Positions 9,568-18,787 of a stretch of DNA of 64,000 nucleotides are shown piece after piece. The position numbers were made by a program, and so were the translations under genes. Position 1 is the first letter of the stretch. Each line of letters starts with the position of its first letter. A model generated the notes under the pieces. The model was not told the DNA's origin, did no database searches, and was given only the letters and a program-made list of their open reading frames with translations. The stretch comes from an uncultured Altererythrobacter sp. (GTDB taxonomy: Bacteria; Pseudomonadota; Alphaproteobacteria; Sphingomonadales; Sphingomonadaceae): NCBI GenBank assembly GCA_913055875.1, contig CAJXJY010000015.1, forward strand, positions 1-64,000. Direction: 5' to 3'.

Positions 9568-11865
9568 ATGGCGCCGGCAAGATCGATTCTGGCAGCGCTG
9601 GCGCTGTGTCTCGTTTCGGCGGGCGCCCCGCTGCTTGCGGGAGGCGCGCCGCGCGAGGAGGCCTATGAATGGCATAACGCCAAGGTCGGCGGTGGCGGGT
9701 TCGCGCCCAATATCGTGTTCAGCCGCGCCGAGCCCGATCTTGCCTATCTGCGCACCGATATGGGCGGCGCCTATCGCTGGGATGCACAGGCCGCGCGGTG
9801 GATTCCGCTGCAGGACCACACAGCGGAGGGCAGCTATCTCGGGATCGAGAGCATCGCCGCCGATCCTGTCGATCCGGATAAGGTCTATCTCGCGGCGGGG
9901 ATGTACAAGGGCGGAGAAGCGGCGATCTGGCGTTCGGCCGATCGCGGTGCGAGCTGGAACGTGGTCGAGGTGCCGTTCGCTATGGGCGGCAACGAGGCCG
10001 GGCGCGGCCTCGGCGAGAGGCTGGCGATCGATCCCAACGCCACCGACATCCTCTATTTCGGATCGCGCCATGACGGGTTGCAGCGCAGCACAGATGCGGG
10101 GCGCAGCTGGCGCAAGGTCGCGAGCTTTCCGCATGAGGGCCTTGGCACGCCCGAAGGCCGGGGCACGAATGCGGGGATTTCCTTCGTACTGTTCGATCCG
10201 ACCAGCGGCACGCCCGGTTCGCGCAGCCGCATCGTCTACGCCGCTGTCGCCGATCCGGGGCCGCAGCATCTGTTCCGCTCGGACGATGCGGGTGAAAGCT
10301 GGCGCGCGGTTCCGGGCGGCCCGGGTGCGGAGATGCTGCCGGTCAAGGGGGCGATCGCCGACGACGGCACGCTCTACATCGCCTATTGCGACGCTATCGG
10401 CCCCAACGGGATCGATGACGGCGCGGTGTGGAAGCTCTCCCCGGCGGGCGAATGGACAGACATCACGCCGAAACGCGGCGGCGACCGCGAAGGCGGCTAT
10501 ATGGGGCTGGCGCTCGACCGCAATTCGCCCGGTCGGCTGGCGCTGTCGAGCGTCGATCGCTGGGGGCCGGGCGACACCGTCTGGCTGAGCGAGAACGGCG
10601 GCACGAGCTGGACCGACCTCAAGCCGCGCAGCCGCCGCGATACGCGCGCCACGCCGTTCCTCAACTGGGGCGAGGACGAGGCGGAATTCGGCCATTGGAC
10701 CGCGGGGCTCGCGATCGACCCGTTCGACGGCGGCACGATCGCCTACACCACCGGCGCCACCGTCTACCGCACCGATGACGCCGGCAAGCGAAGGCTCGAA
10801 TGGCGACCGTGGGTCGAGGGTGTCGAGCAGACCGCCGTTATCACGCTTGTCAGCCCGGCGGACGGGGCGGCGGTGATCTCCGGCTTCGGGGATCTGGGCG
10901 GTTTCGTCCACGACGATCTCGCGGTCTCGCCACCCACGATGCATCTCAATCCTCGGCTCACGAACACCAACAATCTCGACTATGCCGGGCAGCGGCCGGA
11001 AGTGGTGGTGCGCAGCGGTTCGCTCCATGCGGAGCATCGGGGCGAGGGCGCCTCGCTCGCCTGGTCCGGGGATGGCGGACACAGCTGGACGCCACTGCGC
11101 GTGCTGCCGCTGAAGCTCGGCGATTCTCCGGCACGAAGGTTCGATCTCACCGGCGATGCGGCGATCGACGTGTCCGCCGACGGCGGCGTGTTCGCCGTGG
11201 CGACCCCGGTCGGTGTGGTCACGCGCGATCGCGGCGAGAGCTGGCAAGTGCCCGATGGCCTTCCGGCCTTCGCCCGGATGACCGCCGACAAGGTCGATCC
11301 GGAGCTGTTCTACGCGGTTGATTTCGCCGCGAACACCGTGCTGGTCAGCCGCGACGGCGCCCGCAGCTTCGCGCCGGCCGCGGGCAAGGGGCTGCCGAGG
11401 GAGCTGGCCTGGAATCCTGCGAGAAAGCGCGAGGCGCAGTATCCGCTCAAAGCCGATCCGCGGCGCGCGGGGCACCTCTGGTTCCTGCTCGGCGGCGCGC
11501 TCTATCACAGCGCCGACGGTGCCGGATCGTTTCGCCGCGCGACCGGGCGCGATGCCGCGATCGAGGAATTCGGGCTCGGCCTGCACGCGCCCGATCGCGA
11601 CCTGCCCGCGCTCTACGCGGTCGCGACGGTCGAGGGGCAGCGCGGCGTCTGGCGTTCGGACGATGGCGGGGCGCACTGGGTGCGGATCAATGACGATGCG
11701 CATCAATGGGGTCTGCGGTTCCGTGCGATCAGCGGCGATCCGCGGCGCTACGGCCGGGTCTATCTCGCAACCGACGGGCGCGGCCTGATCTACGGCGATC
11801 CGGCCGCCGAGGCGTCGCACGAATCGCCGGCGAGCGGGACACCGACAAGGGAGGGAATGCAATGA
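9568..11865 (+). CDS. GH74 endo-xyloglucanase
   Basis: A 765-residue GH74 enzyme predicted to cut the beta-1,4-glucan backbone of xyloglucan. A signal peptide (about 1-28) precedes two beta-propeller halves built of sialidase-like blades (for example RSADRGASW, RSTDAGRSW, RSDDAGESW). The N-terminal catalytic region KVGGGGFAPNIVF...YLRTDMGGAYRW is intact (Asp near residue 64), and the second catalytic region is represented by GLAIDPFDGGTIAYTTG (Asp near 384). No carbohydrate-binding module is visible. Endo-xyloglucanase and reducing-end-specific cellobiohydrolase both occur in GH74 and cannot be separated by eye. The stop overlaps the permease start (ATGA), so it is translated with the sugar operon. 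Confidence 0.9.
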   Translation: MAPARSILAALALCLVSAGAPLLAGGAPREEAYEWHNAKVGGGGFAPNIVFSRAEPDLAYLRTDMGGAYRWDAQAARWIPLQDHTAEGSYLGIESIAADPVDPDKVYLAAGMYKGGEAAIWRSADRGASWNVVEVPFAMGGNEAGRGLGERLAIDPNATDILYFGSRHDGLQRSTDAGRSWRKVASFPHEGLGTPEGRGTNAGISFVLFDPTSGTPGSRSRIVYAAVADPGPQHLFRSDDAGESWRAVPGGPGAEMLPVKGAIADDGTLYIAYCDAIGPNGIDDGAVWKLSPAGEWTDITPKRGGDREGGYMGLALDRNSPGRLALSSVDRWGPGDTVWLSENGGTSWTDLKPRSRRDTRATPFLNWGEDEAEFGHWTAGLAIDPFDGGTIAYTTGATVYRTDDAGKRRLEWRPWVEGVEQTAVITLVSPADGAAVISGFGDLGGFVHDDLAVSPPTMHLNPRLTNTNNLDYAGQRPEVVVRSGSLHAEHRGEGASLAWSGDGGHSWTPLRVLPLKLGDSPARRFDLTGDAAIDVSADGGVFAVATPVGVVTRDRGESWQVPDGLPAFARMTADKVDPELFYAVDFAANTVLVSRDGARSFAPAAGKGLPRELAWNPARKREAQYPLKADPRRAGHLWFLLGGALYHSADGAGSFRRATGRDAAIEEFGLGLHAPDRDLPALYAVATVEGQRGVWRSDDGGAHWVRINDDAHQWGLRFRAISGDPRRYGRVYLATDGRGLIYGDPAAEASHESPASGTPTREGMQ

Positions 11866-13124
11866 CCGAAAAGAGCCGTACCTACCGGCTGGCGCTGGTG
11901 CTGATCGTGAGCCTGTTCTTCCTGTGGGGGGTGGCGAACAATCTCAACGATATCCTGATCAAGCACTTCCAGAAGGCCTTCGTGCTCGACGATTTCCAGG
12001 TCGGGCTGGTCCAGTCGGCCTTCTATTTCGGCTATTTCTGCTTCGCCATCCCCGCCGCGCTGTTCATGAAGCGCTTCGGTTACAAGGCAGGCGTCGTCTG
12101 CGGGCTGCTGCTGTTCGGCGCTGGCGCCTTGCTGTTTCTCCCTGCGGCGGAAGCGCGCAGCTACCTGTTCTTCCTCGCCGCGCTCTACGTCATCGCCAGC
12201 GGGCTGTCGTTTCTCGAAACCGCGGCCAATCCGCTCGTGACCGTGCTCGGGCCGGAGGAGGGTGCCGAGCGGCGGCTCACTTTCGCGCAGGCGTTCAACC
12301 CGCTCGGCTCGATCGCCGGGGTCATGCTCGGGGCGAGCTTCATCCTGTCCGGGGTCGAACTCGATGCCGAAGCGACCGCCGCGATGAGCGAAACGGCGCG
12401 TCAGGCCTATTACGCGAGCGAAATCGAGGCGGTCGAACTGCCCTATCTGGTGATCGGACTGTTCGTGATCGGCTGGGCCGCTCTGGTGGCGGCGACGCGC
12501 TTCCCCGAAGTGGCGACCGAGCATGCGACCGACGAAGGCGTGGGCAGCGCGGGCGACTATCGCACGCTGCTCGGCCGGCGGCGCTATCTCGCGGGGGTGG
12601 TGGCGCAATTCTTTTATGTCGGCGCGCAGGTCGGCATCTGGAGCTATCTGATCCGCTACGCCCAGTCAGAGGTGCCCGGCACGCCCGAGCGCATAGCGGC
12701 CGATTATCTGACGCTGTCGCTGGCGCTGTTCCTGGTCGGACGCTTCGCCGGGGCCGCGCTGATGGGCCGCGTGAGGCCGGCGTTGCTGCTAGGACTGTTC
12801 GCGGCGATCAATGTCGCCTTGTGCGCCTACGCGGCGCTGGCCGGCGGGCAGGCGGGGCTGATCGCGCTGATCGCGACGAGCTTCTTCATGTCGGTGATGT
12901 TCCCGACCATCTTCGCGCTGTCGCTGCGCGGGCTGGGAGAGCTCCGCAAAGCGGGCTCCTCGCTGCTGGTGATGGCGATCATCGGCGGCGCTGTGCTGAC
13001 GCCCGCGATGGGGTTCGTCTCGACCACGGCGACGATCGCCGCCGCGATGCTCGTTCCGGCGCTGTGTTTCGCGGTCATCCTGGTCTTCGCCTGGTCGGCA
13101 AGGCGCACCGGGCAGCGCGCATGA
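11862..13124 (+). CDS. fucP: L-fucose:proton symporter (MFS)
   Basis: A 420-residue major facilitator with about twelve membrane segments, resembling the fucose permease FucP. Hallmarks are the start FFLWGVANNLNDILIKHFQ, the motif FYFGYFCFAIPAA and the stretch LSFLETAANPLVTVLGP. It probably carries L-fucose, released in the periplasm by the GH29 enzyme, across the inner membrane. The ATG overlaps the GH74 stop and its own stop overlaps the next start, so the gene is embedded in a translationally coupled operon. Some FucP-like proteins carry glucose or galactose instead, but the downstream fucose genes favour fucose. Confidence 0.88.
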   Translation: MTEKSRTYRLALVLIVSLFFLWGVANNLNDILIKHFQKAFVLDDFQVGLVQSAFYFGYFCFAIPAALFMKRFGYKAGVVCGLLLFGAGALLFLPAAEARSYLFFLAALYVIASGLSFLETAANPLVTVLGPEEGAERRLTFAQAFNPLGSIAGVMLGASFILSGVELDAEATAAMSETARQAYYASEIEAVELPYLVIGLFVIGWAALVAATRFPEVATEHATDEGVGSAGDYRTLLGRRRYLAGVVAQFFYVGAQVGIWSYLIRYAQSEVPGTPERIAADYLTLSLALFLVGRFAGAALMGRVRPALLLGLFAAINVALCAYAALAGGQAGLIALIATSFFMSVMFPTIFALSLRGLGELRKAGSSLLVMAIIGGAVLTPAMGFVSTTATIAAAMLVPALCFAVILVFAWSARRTGQRA

Positions 13125-13945
13125 CGATCGACGCGCACTTCCATCTGTGGCGCCTCGACCGCCCCGAATGCCGCTGGCCGACCGCGGCCGAGGCGGCGAT
13201 CCACCGCGATTACGGCATCGCCGATTTCGCGGCGGTTGCGGGGCCACTTGGCGTCGGAGCGGGCGTGCTCGTGCAAAGCCAGGAAGCCGCGGCGGATACC
13301 GAATGGCTGCTCGAACTGGCGCGCGGGGACGACCGGATCGCTGCGGTGGTCGGCTGGACCGATTTCCTCGCCGATGACGCGCCTGCCCGCATCGCCGCGC
13401 TGGCCGCACGCCCCAAGCTCGCAGGACTGCGGCCGATGGTGCAGGACCGTGCCGCCGATTGGTACGACGAGCCCGAATGCGACCCCGCACTGCGCGCGAT
13501 GGCGGAGCATTCGCTGGTGCTCGACGCGCTGATCAGGCCGCAGCACCTGCCCGCGCTCGACCGGCTTGCGGCGCGGCACCCGCAACTGAGGATCGTCATC
13601 GACCACGCGGCCAAGCCGCCGATCGGTAAACCCGATGCATTCGCGGATTGGCGCGCGGCGATCGCTCCACTCGCGGCGCGCGAGCATGGGTACTGCAAGC
13701 TGTCGGGCCTGTTGACCGAATGCGACGAACCGAGCGCCGCCGCCGTCGCTCCTTATGTGGAGGCGCTGCTCCAACTGTTCGGTCCCGGGCGCCTCGTCTG
13801 GGGCAGCGACTGGCCGGTGGTCGAAGTCGTGTCGTCCTACGAGGCGTGGCTGGCGATGGCACGTGCTATGGTGCCCGAGCGGTTTCACCACGCTGTCTTC
13901 GCAGGCAATGCGCGGCGCCTCTACGGGTTGGGGGAGGCGTCGTGA
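13121..13945 (+). CDS. L-fuconolactonase (amidohydrolase 2 family)
   Basis: Predicted cytoplasmic hydrolase opening L-fucono-lactone to L-fuconate. The 274-residue product has the metal-binding HFH near the N-terminus (residues 6-8, DAHFHLW), an internal IDHAAKPP histidine and the C-terminal WGSDWPV aspartate, as in the amidohydrolase-related lactonases of fucose and rhamnose pathways. It starts at ATG 13121, overlapping the permease stop, and its stop overlaps the next GTG start. The flanking permease and dehydrogenase make fucose the most likely sugar; other aldonolactones cannot be excluded. Confidence 0.82.
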   Translation: MTIDAHFHLWRLDRPECRWPTAAEAAIHRDYGIADFAAVAGPLGVGAGVLVQSQEAAADTEWLLELARGDDRIAAVVGWTDFLADDAPARIAALAARPKLAGLRPMVQDRAADWYDEPECDPALRAMAEHSLVLDALIRPQHLPALDRLAARHPQLRIVIDHAAKPPIGKPDAFADWRAAIAPLAAREHGYCKLSGLLTECDEPSAAAVAPYVEALLQLFGPGRLVWGSDWPVVEVVSSYEAWLAMARAMVPERFHHAVFAGNARRLYGLGEAS

Positions 13946-14952
13946 GCCCGGATCTCGCCCGGCGAATCCGCTACGGGATGGGCACTGCGCCGATCGGCAA
14001 TCTCTATCGCGAGGTTTCCGACGATCAGGCGCGCGAGACGGTCGCAGCCGCCTTTTCTGCCGGCATGCGCTATTTCGACACCGCGCCGCATTACGGCTTC
14101 GGCCTCGCCGAGCGGCGGCTGGGAGCGGCGCTCGCCCAATGCGATCCGCACGGCGAGGCGGTCGTCTCGACCAAGGTCGGCCGCCTCCTCACCCCGACCG
14201 GCGATACGGCGCGCGAGCGGCATGGTTTCGTCGATGCGCTGCCGTTTGAACCGGTGTTCGACTATTCCGCTGCCGCGATCCGGCAATCCTTCGACGAAAG
14301 CCGTACACGGCTGGGGCGGGAGGCCGACATCCTGCTCGCGCACGATCTCGGCGCGATGACGCACGGGTCCGATCACGAGCGGCACATGGCGGTCTTTCTC
14401 GAAGACGGCTACCCGGCACTGCGCGCGCTTCGGGACGACGGGCCGGTTTCCGCGATCGGTATCGGGGTGAACGAAGTCGCGGTGTGCGAATTCCTGATCG
14501 AGCGCATCCAGATCGACGCGATCCTGCTCGCGGGCCGTTACAGCCTGCTCGACCAGAGCGCTGCGAAAAACCTGCTGCCGCGGTGCCGCGAGCGCGGGAT
14601 CGCGGTAATCCTCGGCGGGGTCTACAACAGCGGCATATTGGCGCGTCCTCTCGCCGAGCAGGACTGCAAGCGCTACAATTACGAAGCTGCCCCCGAGGCG
14701 GTGCTCGAACGCGCGCGCGCGCTCGAAGCGGCGTGTCACGCGCACGGGCTTCCCCTCGCGGCGGCGGCGTTGCAGTTCGCGCACCGGCATCCGGCGGTGA
14801 CCGGCGTGATCGCCGGGCTGGCGAGCGCGGAAGAGGCGAATGCGATGCAAGAGAGGCTCGACGTGACGATACCGCCTGCCTTCTGGCACGACCTGGCCGA
14901 ACGCGGGCTGGTTGCGGAACCGGCTGTCATCGATGCGGAGACGGCGCGATGA
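13942..14952 (+). CDS. L-fucose 1-dehydrogenase (aldo-keto reductase)
   Basis: A 336-residue aldo-keto reductase of the L-fucose / D-threo-aldose 1-dehydrogenase type, oxidising L-fucose to its lactone with NAD(P). The AKR tetrad is visible: Asp46 and Tyr51 in DTAPHYGFG, Lys78 in STKVGR and His134 in AHDLG. The C-terminal cofactor part (AGLASAEEANAMQERL) is intact. The GTG at 13942 overlaps the lactonase stop (GTGA) and is preceded by GGGGGAGG. Its place between permease, lactonase and dehydratase supports the fucose role. Pyridoxal 4-dehydrogenase belongs to the same subgroup and is the alternative. Confidence 0.8.
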   Translation: MSPDLARRIRYGMGTAPIGNLYREVSDDQARETVAAAFSAGMRYFDTAPHYGFGLAERRLGAALAQCDPHGEAVVSTKVGRLLTPTGDTARERHGFVDALPFEPVFDYSAAAIRQSFDESRTRLGREADILLAHDLGAMTHGSDHERHMAVFLEDGYPALRALRDDGPVSAIGIGVNEVAVCEFLIERIQIDAILLAGRYSLLDQSAAKNLLPRCRERGIAVILGGVYNSGILARPLAEQDCKRYNYEAAPEAVLERARALEAACHAHGLPLAAAALQFAHRHPAVTGVIAGLASAEEANAMQERLDVTIPPAFWHDLAERGLVAEPAVIDAETAR

Positions 14953-15242
14953 CCAAGCTCCTCCTGCTCCATCCCGACGACAACGTGCTCGTCTGCGCTG
15001 CCGATATCGCGCGCGGCGAGGAGCTTTTCATGGGCGACGAGATCTTGGTCGCCCGCGAGTCCGTTGCCATGGGCCACAAGGTGGCGCGTCGCGCCATGCC
15101 GCGCGGCACCAAAGTGCTGCGTTACGGCGCGCCGATCGGCTCGCTTACCGAGGACGTCGAAGCGGGCGCATGGGTGCACGGACACAATCTCGCGAGCGAC
15201 TACATCGCGACGCATGACAGGACAGCGGGAGAAGCGGCATGA
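14949..15242 (+). CDS. UxaA-type dehydratase, small (SAF) subunit
   Basis: A 97-residue protein matching the N-terminal SAF domain of altronate dehydratase (UxaA) family enzymes: LLLHPDDNVLVCAADIARGEEL, then VARESVAMGHKVARRAM. In UxaA this domain precedes the catalytic part; here it is a separate gene overlapping both neighbours by four bases, so the enzyme is a two-subunit form. With the next gene it is the only dehydratase in the fucose operon, so I infer that together they dehydrate L-fuconate to 2-keto-3-deoxy-L-fuconate. Other acid sugars remain possible. Confidence 0.75.
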   Translation: MTKLLLLHPDDNVLVCAADIARGEELFMGDEILVARESVAMGHKVARRAMPRGTKVLRYGAPIGSLTEDVEAGAWVHGHNLASDYIATHDRTAGEAA

Positions 15243-16444
15243 TGGGCTATCTGCGCAGCGACGGGCGCAAGGGTATCCGCAACGCTGTGCTGGTCGCCTA
15301 TCTGGTCGAATGCGCGCATCACGTGGCGCGGCGGATCGTGGACCGGGCCGACGATCCGGATGTGCAGCTGATCGGGTTTCCCGGCTGCTATCCCAACGCC
15401 TATGCCGCGCGGATGATGCGGGCGATCGCGACGCATCCCAACGTCGGCGGGATGGTGGTGGTCTCGCTCGGTTGCGAGAGCTTCGACCGCGACGCGCTAT
15501 GCGAGGCAGTCGCCGCGAGCGGCCGGCCGGTCGAACTGCTGGTTATCCAGGAGGAAGGCGGCACTGCGGCGACGATCGACAAGGGGCTGGCTGCCGTGGA
15601 CTGCGTCCGTTCCGCCGCCGGCGGAGTCGAGCGGGTCGCGATGGGCGTAGGCGAGCTGGTGATCGGCACCATCTGCGGCGGTTCGGACGGGACCAGCGGG
15701 ATCACCGCCAATCCTGCAGTGGGCCGCGCCTTCGACCGTTTCGTGGCCGAGGGCGCGACCTGTATCTTCGAAGAGACGGGTGAGCTGATCGGCTGCGAGA
15801 CGATCATGGCCGAGCGCGCGGTCACCCCCGAACTGGGCGAGGAAATCCTTGCCTGCGTCGCCAAGGCCGAGCGCTACTATACCGCGATGGGGTACGGCAG
15901 CTTCGCGCCGGGCAATGCCGATGGCGGCCTGACCACGCAGGAGGAAAAATCGCTCGGGGCCTATTCAAAGTCGGGCTCCTCGCCGATCAGCGGTCTGATC
16001 AAGCCGGGCGATGTGCCGCCGGGAGGCGGGCTCTATCTGCTCGACGTCGTCCCTGACGGCGAGCCGCGCTTCGGTTTTCCCAACATTTCCGACAATGCCG
16101 AGATCGTCGAGATGATCGCCTGCGGCGCGCATCTGATCCTGTTCACCACCGGACGCGGTTCGGTGGTCGGCTCGGCCGTCTCGCCGGTGATCAAGATCTG
16201 CGCCAACCCGCAGACCGCGCGCAGGCTGGCGGCCGACATGGATGTCGATGCCGGCCGCATTCTCGAGGGCGAAGCGACGCTAGACGAGGTCGGCGAGGAG
16301 ATATTCGACGTCGCACTCGCGGTTGTCGGGGGAGAGCGCAGCGTGTCCGAGGCGCTCGGGCACCAGGAGTTCATTCTCACCTATAAGAGCTTCGAACCGG
16401 TCGGCCCCGCCTGCCTGCCGGCTCGCGCGGGAGTGGCGGCATGA
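15239..16444 (+). CDS. UxaA-type dehydratase, large subunit
   Basis: A 401-residue catalytic subunit of the UxaA (altronate dehydratase) family, beginning with GYLRSDGRKGIRN and containing conserved stretches GFPGCYPNAYA, GTICGGSDGTSGITANPAVG and LFTTGRGSVVG. Cysteines in these motifs could hold iron, as described for UxaA. It overlaps the SAF subunit gene upstream and the DUF6445 gene downstream (ATGA). In known non-phosphorylating fucose pathways the fuconate dehydratase is often an enolase-superfamily enzyme; none is visible here, so this pair probably fills that step. Confidence 0.78.
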   Translation: MMGYLRSDGRKGIRNAVLVAYLVECAHHVARRIVDRADDPDVQLIGFPGCYPNAYAARMMRAIATHPNVGGMVVVSLGCESFDRDALCEAVAASGRPVELLVIQEEGGTAATIDKGLAAVDCVRSAAGGVERVAMGVGELVIGTICGGSDGTSGITANPAVGRAFDRFVAEGATCIFEETGELIGCETIMAERAVTPELGEEILACVAKAERYYTAMGYGSFAPGNADGGLTTQEEKSLGAYSKSGSSPISGLIKPGDVPPGGGLYLLDVVPDGEPRFGFPNISDNAEIVEMIACGAHLILFTTGRGSVVGSAVSPVIKICANPQTARRLAADMDVDAGRILEGEATLDEVGEEIFDVALAVVGGERSVSEALGHQEFILTYKSFEPVGPACLPARAGVAA

Positions 16445-17202
16445 GCGCGAGCGTCCCCGCCCGAAGCCGCTACGATTTCCGGCTCCGCATGGGCATGCGG
16501 ATTGCGGTCGAGCGTTTCGGTGAAGAGCGCGAACCGGTGCTGATCATCGACGATCCGATGCGCGAGCCGGGGCAGCTGGTCGACTGGGCGGCGGACGAAG
16601 CCTTCTTCGAGCCCGCCTGGCAGCCCGAGGGGGGTTATCCGGGCCTGCGTGCGTCGGCGCCGGTCGAATATTACCGGCGGCTGGTGCGCAGCGTCGATCC
16701 GATCGTGCGCAGGACTTTCGGGCTCGAGGGCGTGCGGCTCGCGAATGCCGCCTGCATGTTCTCGCTCGTCACCCAGCCGCCCGAGGATCTGGCGCCGCCG
16801 CAGCGCATCCCGCATTTCGATACCGCCGATCCGCTGCAATTCGCCTTTCTCCATTTCCTGTGCGACGAGCGTTTCGGCGGCACCGCTTTCTACTGCCACC
16901 GGGCAACCGGTTTCGAAGCGATCACCCCCGAGCGCGAGGCGGAGTACGAGGCGGCGCGCGGCAGCGAACTGGCCGAAGAGCCGCCGCCGCAGGCCTACGT
17001 GACGGCCGATACGCCGCGCTTCGCGCAGACGGGCGTGGCTGGCGCGCGGTTCGACCGGCTGATCGTCTATCGCAGCAATGTGCTGCATTCGGGCCTGATC
17101 GCGACGCCGGAAAAGCTGAGCGAAGATCCGCGTACAGGGCGGCTCAGCGCCAACAGCTTCGTCACCTACCGCCCTGCCGCAGCCGAAGGGGCGCGCGTAT
17201 GA
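16441..17202 (+). CDS. DUF6445 protein, 2OG-oxygenase-like
   Basis: A 253-residue cytoplasmic protein that I recognise as DUF6445-like. It has an HxD motif, PHFDT (His125, Asp127), and a distal histidine in VLHSGL (His216), with arginines near the end of the core. This is the metal-binding pattern of the double-stranded beta-helix Fe(II)/2-oxoglutarate dioxygenases. No substrate is known. Such genes often accompany TonB receptors and tryptophan-halogenase-like genes in sphingomonads and Caulobacter, which is also the case here. It overlaps both flanking genes by four bases inside the fucose operon. Oxygenase activity is an inference from motif spacing. Confidence 0.65.
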   Translation: MSASVPARSRYDFRLRMGMRIAVERFGEEREPVLIIDDPMREPGQLVDWAADEAFFEPAWQPEGGYPGLRASAPVEYYRRLVRSVDPIVRRTFGLEGVRLANAACMFSLVTQPPEDLAPPQRIPHFDTADPLQFAFLHFLCDERFGGTAFYCHRATGFEAITPEREAEYEAARGSELAEEPPPQAYVTADTPRFAQTGVAGARFDRLIVYRSNVLHSGLIATPEKLSEDPRTGRLSANSFVTYRPAAAEGARV

Positions 17203-17930
17203 GCAAGAGACTTGCAGGCAAGACCGCGATCGTGACCGCGGCGGGCAACGGCATCGGCCGCGCCTCGGCCGAACTGTTTGCTGCGGAGGGCGCCAATGTC
17301 CACGCGGTCGATATAGACGGCGATGCGCTGGCGACGCTCGCTGGCTGCGAACATCATCGCGTCGATCTCACCGACGCGGCGGCGATCGCCGCATTGCCCG
17401 ACGCGACCGGACCGGCGGACATCCTCTTCAATTGCGCGGGCGTCGTCCATTCGGGCACGATCCTCGATTGCGGCGAGGCGGAGTGGAATTTCGCCTGCGA
17501 CCTCAACGTGACCGCGATGTACCGCATGATCCGCGCCTTCCTGCCCGCGATGCTCGACCGCGGCGGCGGATCGATCGTCAACATGGCGTCGATCGCCAGC
17601 TCGGTGAAGGGCATTCCCAACCGCTTCGCCTATGGTGCGACCAAGGCCGCGGTGATCGGCCTGTCCAAGGCGGTCGCGGCGGATTTCGTCACCAGGGGCA
17701 TTCGCTGCAACGCGATCTGCCCGGGTACGGTCGATACCCCCTCGCTGCGCGAGCGGCTCGAACAGACGGGCGATTTCGAGAAAGCGCACCGCGAATTCAC
17801 TGCACGCCAGCCGATGCAGCGGCTTGGCCGGGCGGAGGAGATCGCCGCGCTCGCACTCTATCTGGCGAGCGACGAGGCAAGCTTCACCACCGGTGCGGTC
17901 CACATGATCGACGGCGGCTGGGTCAATTAG
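17199..17930 (+). CDS. 2-keto-3-deoxy-L-fuconate dehydrogenase (SDR)
   Basis: A 243-residue short-chain dehydrogenase predicted to oxidise 2-keto-3-deoxy-L-fuconate to the 2,4-diketo acid with NAD. It has the cofactor motif AAGNGIG, the NCAGVVH segment, and the catalytic Ser-Tyr-Lys with Tyr and Lys in YGATK. The end MIDGGWVN and the motif [15 protein letters not shown] resemble the SDR of the non-phosphorylating fucose pathway and human BDH2. The ATG overlaps the DUF6445 stop. The following FAH hydrolase would use its product. Confidence 0.85.
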   Translation: MSKRLAGKTAIVTAAGNGIGRASAELFAAEGANVHAVDIDGDALATLAGCEHHRVDLTDAAAIAALPDATGPADILFNCAGVVHSGTILDCGEAEWNFACDLNVTAMYRMIRAFLPAMLDRGGGSIVNMASIASSVKGIPNRFAYGATKAAVIGLSKAVAADFVTRGIRCNAICPGTVDTPSLRERLEQTGDFEKAHREFTARQPMQRLGRAEEIAALALYLASDEASFTTGAVHMIDGGWVN

Positions 17931-17941
17931 AGGAGACCGGG

Positions 17942-18787
17942 ATGAAATTGCTGCGCTACGGCGAACCGGGACGGGAGAGGCCGGGTATGGTCGGGCCGGG
18001 CGGAGAACTGCGCGACCTGTCCGGCCATGTCGGGGATATCGCCGGCGACACTCTCGATCCGGACGCGCTGGCGCGGCTCGCCGCGCTCGATCCCGCCAGC
18101 CTGCCCGAAGTCGAAGGCAATCCCCGCATCGGGCCGTGCCTGGGCGGGGTCGGCAAGTTCCTGTGCATCGGGCTCAACTATTCGGACCATGCCGCCGAGA
18201 CAGGGGCCGAGGTGCCGCCCGAGCCGATGCTGTTCGCCAAGGCGACCAGCGCGATCATCGGCCCCGACGACGACGTCCGGCTGCCGCGCGGTTCGGCCAA
18301 GAGCGACTGGGAGGTCGAGCTCGGCCTCGTGATCGGGCGCGAGGCGCGCTATGTCGCGGAGGAGGACGCGGCCGATCACATCGCCGGCTGGTGCGTGGTC
18401 AACGACCTGTCCGAACGGGAATTCCAGCTCGAACGGCACGGTACCTGGGACAAAGGCAAGGGCTGCGACACCTTCGGGCCGATCGGCCCGTGGCTGGTCA
18501 CGCGCGAGGAGATCGCCGATCCGTGCGACCTCGCCATGTGGCTCGACGTGAACGGCACGCGCTACCAGGACGGCTCGACGAGGACGATGATCTACCGGCC
18601 GGCTTTCATCCTCAGCTATGTCAGCCGCTTCATGAGCCTCCAGCCGGGCGATATCATCAGCACCGGTACTCCGCCGGGCGTCGGCATGGGACAGACCCCG
18701 CCGGTTTATCTGCAGCCGGGCGACGTGATCGAGCTGGGCATCGAAGGCCTCGGCTCGCAGCGACAGAACGTGGTTGCGCCGCTGTGA
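17942..18787 (+). CDS. 2,4-diketo-3-deoxy-L-fuconate hydrolase (FAH family)
   Basis: A 281-residue fumarylacetoacetate-hydrolase-family protein expected to split 2,4-diketo-3-deoxy-L-fuconate into pyruvate and L-lactate, the last step of the fucose route. It contains the catalytic-domain opening GKFLCIGLNYSDHAAE, the metal-binding glutamates in DWEVELGLVIG, the aspartate in VVNDLSEREFQ, and the end GDVIELGIEGLGSQRQ. AGGAG at 17931-17935 precedes the ATG, the first clear ribosome site after a run of overlapping genes. Ureidoglycolate-lyase-type names often attach to this family, but the operon fixes the role. Confidence 0.85.
   Translation: MKLLRYGEPGRERPGMVGPGGELRDLSGHVGDIAGDTLDPDALARLAALDPASLPEVEGNPRIGPCLGGVGKFLCIGLNYSDHAAETGAEVPPEPMLFAKATSAIIGPDDDVRLPRGSAKSDWEVELGLVIGREARYVAEEDAADHIAGWCVVNDLSEREFQLERHGTWDKGKGCDTFGPIGPWLVTREEIADPCDLAMWLDVNGTRYQDGSTRTMIYRPAFILSYVSRFMSLQPGDIISTGTPPGVGMGQTPPVYLQPGDVIELGIEGLGSQRQNVVAPL

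Noticed and set aside
7900-11862. A 1320-residue minus-strand open frame opposite the halogenase-like and GH74 genes
   Set aside because: It is the shadow of high-GC genes on the other strand: arginine- and alanine-rich with no recognisable domain, while the plus-strand genes have intact catalytic motifs.
12608-13891. Minus-strand frames opposite the permease and lactonase genes
   Set aside because: They are low-complexity, arginine-rich shadows of overlapping plus-strand operon genes.
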